DNA of 6,622 nt from Atopobium sp. UBA2090 (GTDB lineage: Bacteria > Actinomycetota > Coriobacteriia > Coriobacteriales > Atopobiaceae), in assembly GCA_002331575.1 (NCBI GenBank), contig DCZG01000110.1:1-6622 (forward strand), given 5' to 3'. A program made the position numbers and the translations under genes. How positions within the stretch are numbered: position 1 is the stretch's first letter; each line of letters begins with the position of its first letter. Positions 5,861 through 6,622 of this stretch are shown piece after piece. Below the pieces are notes generated by a model. The model did not search any database and was not told the origin of the DNA. It saw only the letters and a list, made by a program, of their open reading frames with translations.

Positions 5861-6322
5861 CTAGGGTACCCAAGTGTGGTCGATGGCTAGGTACTGCTTG
5901 TCCTTCATCCCGTAGTCACCGACGAAGTATACGTATCCCGTTGCGGCCGCATGAATGGAATGGGCGGAGTAATTCGAGTTCAGGCTCAGGGTTTGCCAGT
6001 GGTCGAAGGCTCTGCTTGCGTCAGCTTGATATACCCAAGCTCCATCAATGTTCATCACTGTATCGTACTGAGCGTCGGCGATGGTTGCGTTGGCTTTCAG
6101 GTAAATGTACGCAAAGCCTCCCGTTGCCGTGCTGCGTGCGGTCGCTGACGTCAGGTACGTCCGGGTGGTCGGCATCGGGGTTCGCCTGGGGGACGCATGG
6201 GAATCTTGGAGAATCGTCTCGCTTGCCAGGCTGGACGAGTCGATGGCGTGGGCGGTTGTGGGAAAGGCGAGCAATGCCCCCACCAAAAGGAGGGACGCAG
6301 CCAGTAAGAACGTTCTTCTCAT
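5861..6322 (-). CDS. Secreted protein with an internal duplication, function unknown
   Basis: A 153-aa protein with a classic Sec signal peptide: MRRT, then a hydrophobic core (FLLAASLLLVGALLAF) and a likely signal peptidase I site after AHA (residue 26). The mature part (about 127 aa) has no cysteine, a Ser/Thr-rich N-terminus and an aromatic, probably beta-rich second half. Two copies of a unit can be aligned: residues 66-97 and 127-152, each reading ATG, then an aromatic strand, then DxQY, then ID and WV. There is no lipobox, LPXTG or transmembrane segment after the signal, so it should be released. I recognise no family; a bacteriocin, adhesin-like or envelope-stress protein are all open. 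It is first of three tightly spaced minus-strand genes ending in the XRE regulator. The ribosome site (AGGG, nine bases before the ATG at 6322) is weak. GC is about 52% in counted stretches, clearly below the genes on the left. Confidence 0.75.
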   Translation of the reverse strand: MRRTFLLAASLLLVGALLAFPTTAHAIDSSSLASETILQDSHASPRRTPMPTTRTYLTSATARSTATGGFAYIYLKANATIADAQYDTVMNIDGAWVYQADASRAFDHWQTLSLNSNYSAHSIHAAATGYVYFVGDYGMKDKQYLAIDHTWVP

Positions 6323-6391
6323 CAGATAACCCTGTCTTACGTGGATGCTGTCTTCATTGAAGCATGCTGTGACACACGGCCCGTACTATGC

Positions 6392-6400
6392 TCACCTCCT
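6392..6400 (-). promoter_or_regulatory. Orphan optimal Shine-Dalgarno sequence
   Basis: AGGAGGTGA on the minus strand is a full complement to the usual 16S rRNA 3' end. No ATG, GTG or TTG follows at 5-12 bases. The codon at the right distance is ATA (6389-6387), which would open an 11-codon frame ending at 6354. It may mark a leader peptide with an odd start, a ribosome standby site, a decayed gene start, or chance. On the plus strand the same bases read as an anti-Shine-Dalgarno. Confidence 0.45.
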
Positions 6401-6404
6401 GCCA

Positions 6405-6432
6405 ATTAGGTGTCGCTAGCTTTGAGAATCAA
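6405..6432 (-). promoter_or_regulatory. Possible promoter of the secreted-protein operon
   Basis: Minus-strand TTGATT (6432-6427) and CCTAAT (6410-6405) are separated by 16 bases, each 4 of 6 to the sigma-70-type consensus. Transcription would start near 6398, giving a leader of about 75 bases before the ATG at 6322. An alternative -10, GATAAT at 6494-6489, lacks a -35. Confidence 0.3.
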
Positions 6433-6441
6433 TCTATTCTC
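6424..6441. promoter_or_regulatory. Palindrome overlapping the -35 box; operator candidate
   Basis: GAGAAT (6424-6429) and ATTCTC (6436-6441) are perfect inverted repeats around the six bases CAATCT. The site overlaps the proposed -35 box of the minus-strand operon, where a dimeric regulator such as the XRE protein encoded in that operon could bind. This link is inference. Confidence 0.35.
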
Positions 6442-6622
6442 TTATTGGGGCTACGTCACTCCATTTGTCGTGGATGCGTTTAGCTGGGATTATCTACTAT
6501 TCGGAGACTGCTAATTTCGTTGCGAGGCCACGGGGCGTAGCTGGACCGAAGGCTCATTTTTGATAACGCACATTTTGCCCCGGATTAATCACGCCAACTG
6601 GGGCGGATTCTCGCGATGATTG

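Larger units (their letters stand above)
6323..6622. other. AT-richer upstream region of the secreted-protein operon
   Basis: 300 bp without a supported gene. Hand counts give about 42% GC at 6421-6480 and 52% at 6481-6540, far below recQ. It should contain the promoter of the minus-strand operon and perhaps one firing rightward out of the window: TTGTCG at 6465-6470 and GATTAT at 6488-6493 are 17 bp apart on the plus strand, each 4 of 6 to consensus. Other items seen: a palindrome at 6424-6441, an orphan Shine-Dalgarno at 6392-6400, a short palindrome CTTCATTGAAG at 6352-6362, and GCCCC (6577-6581) complementary to GGGGC (6600-6604). No tRNA, riboswitch or mobile-element end was recognised. 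Confidence 0.5.

Noticed and set aside
6474..6563. 29-codon plus-strand frame with a stretch reading IIYYSETANFV, faintly like a flavodoxin/NrdI start
   Set aside because: No ribosome site, AT-ending codons unlike the other genes, stops after 29 codons; the likeness is too short to trust.
6511..6573. 20-codon minus-strand frame upstream of the secreted-protein gene
   Set aside because: Only a poor GGGG upstream of the ATG, and no hydrophobic or other feature supporting it.
1..6622. CRISPR array, tRNA, rRNA, insertion sequence or integrase
   Set aside because: Looked for on both strands; no regular direct-repeat array, no tRNA-like T-arm with acceptor stem, and no transposase or integrase motifs were seen.

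Overview
The window looks like chromosomal DNA from a high-GC, anaerobic or microaerophilic actinobacterium. Coriobacteriia (Olsenella, Collinsella or Atopobium relatives) fits best, but that is an inference from style, not a database match. Hand counts give about 70% GC inside recQ. Genes are tightly packed with good Shine-Dalgarno sites. One gene encodes a ferredoxin-fused aldo/keto reductase of the type common in strict anaerobes.

Left part (1-4541). A nitroreductase-fold flavoprotein (155-847, +) converges on a three-gene minus-strand block read right to left: an aldo/keto reductase with two 4Fe-4S motifs (4541-3390), a Cof-type HAD phosphatase (3273-2467) and a RecQ helicase (2425-848). 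HAD and recQ are 41 bp apart and probably co-transcribed. The 116-bp gap before HAD may hold its own promoter. The nitroreductase and recQ stop codons abut with no base between them. RecQ has helicase, zinc and HRDC parts but no room for the usual RQC winged helix.

Middle part (4542-5364). Divergent from the reductase is a macro-domain (ADP-ribose-binding) gene. Its reading frame is broken by a 4-bp tandem duplication (ATCC ATCC at 4997-5004). Removing one copy restores a complete macro-domain C-terminus. After it, a 260-bp gap between convergent genes holds five copies of a GGCGAGnnTGGCTCC-like motif in both orientations, two of which form the core of a longer inverted repeat.

Right part (5365-6622). 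This is a lower-GC accessory module (about 52% where counted). Three genes are packed on the minus strand: a secreted protein of 153 aa with an internal duplication (6322-5861), a 38-aa single-pass membrane peptide too short for usual gene finders (5845-5729), and an XRE-type HTH regulator with a C-terminal membrane helix (5724-5365). Spacings are 15 and 4 bp, and each downstream ribosome site touches the preceding gene's end, so they look translationally coupled. The 300 bp upstream carries a palindrome overlapping a possible promoter and an optimal Shine-Dalgarno with no standard start codon behind it. I do not recognise this secreted/membrane/membrane-tethered-regulator trio; it is the best candidate here for an undescribed system.
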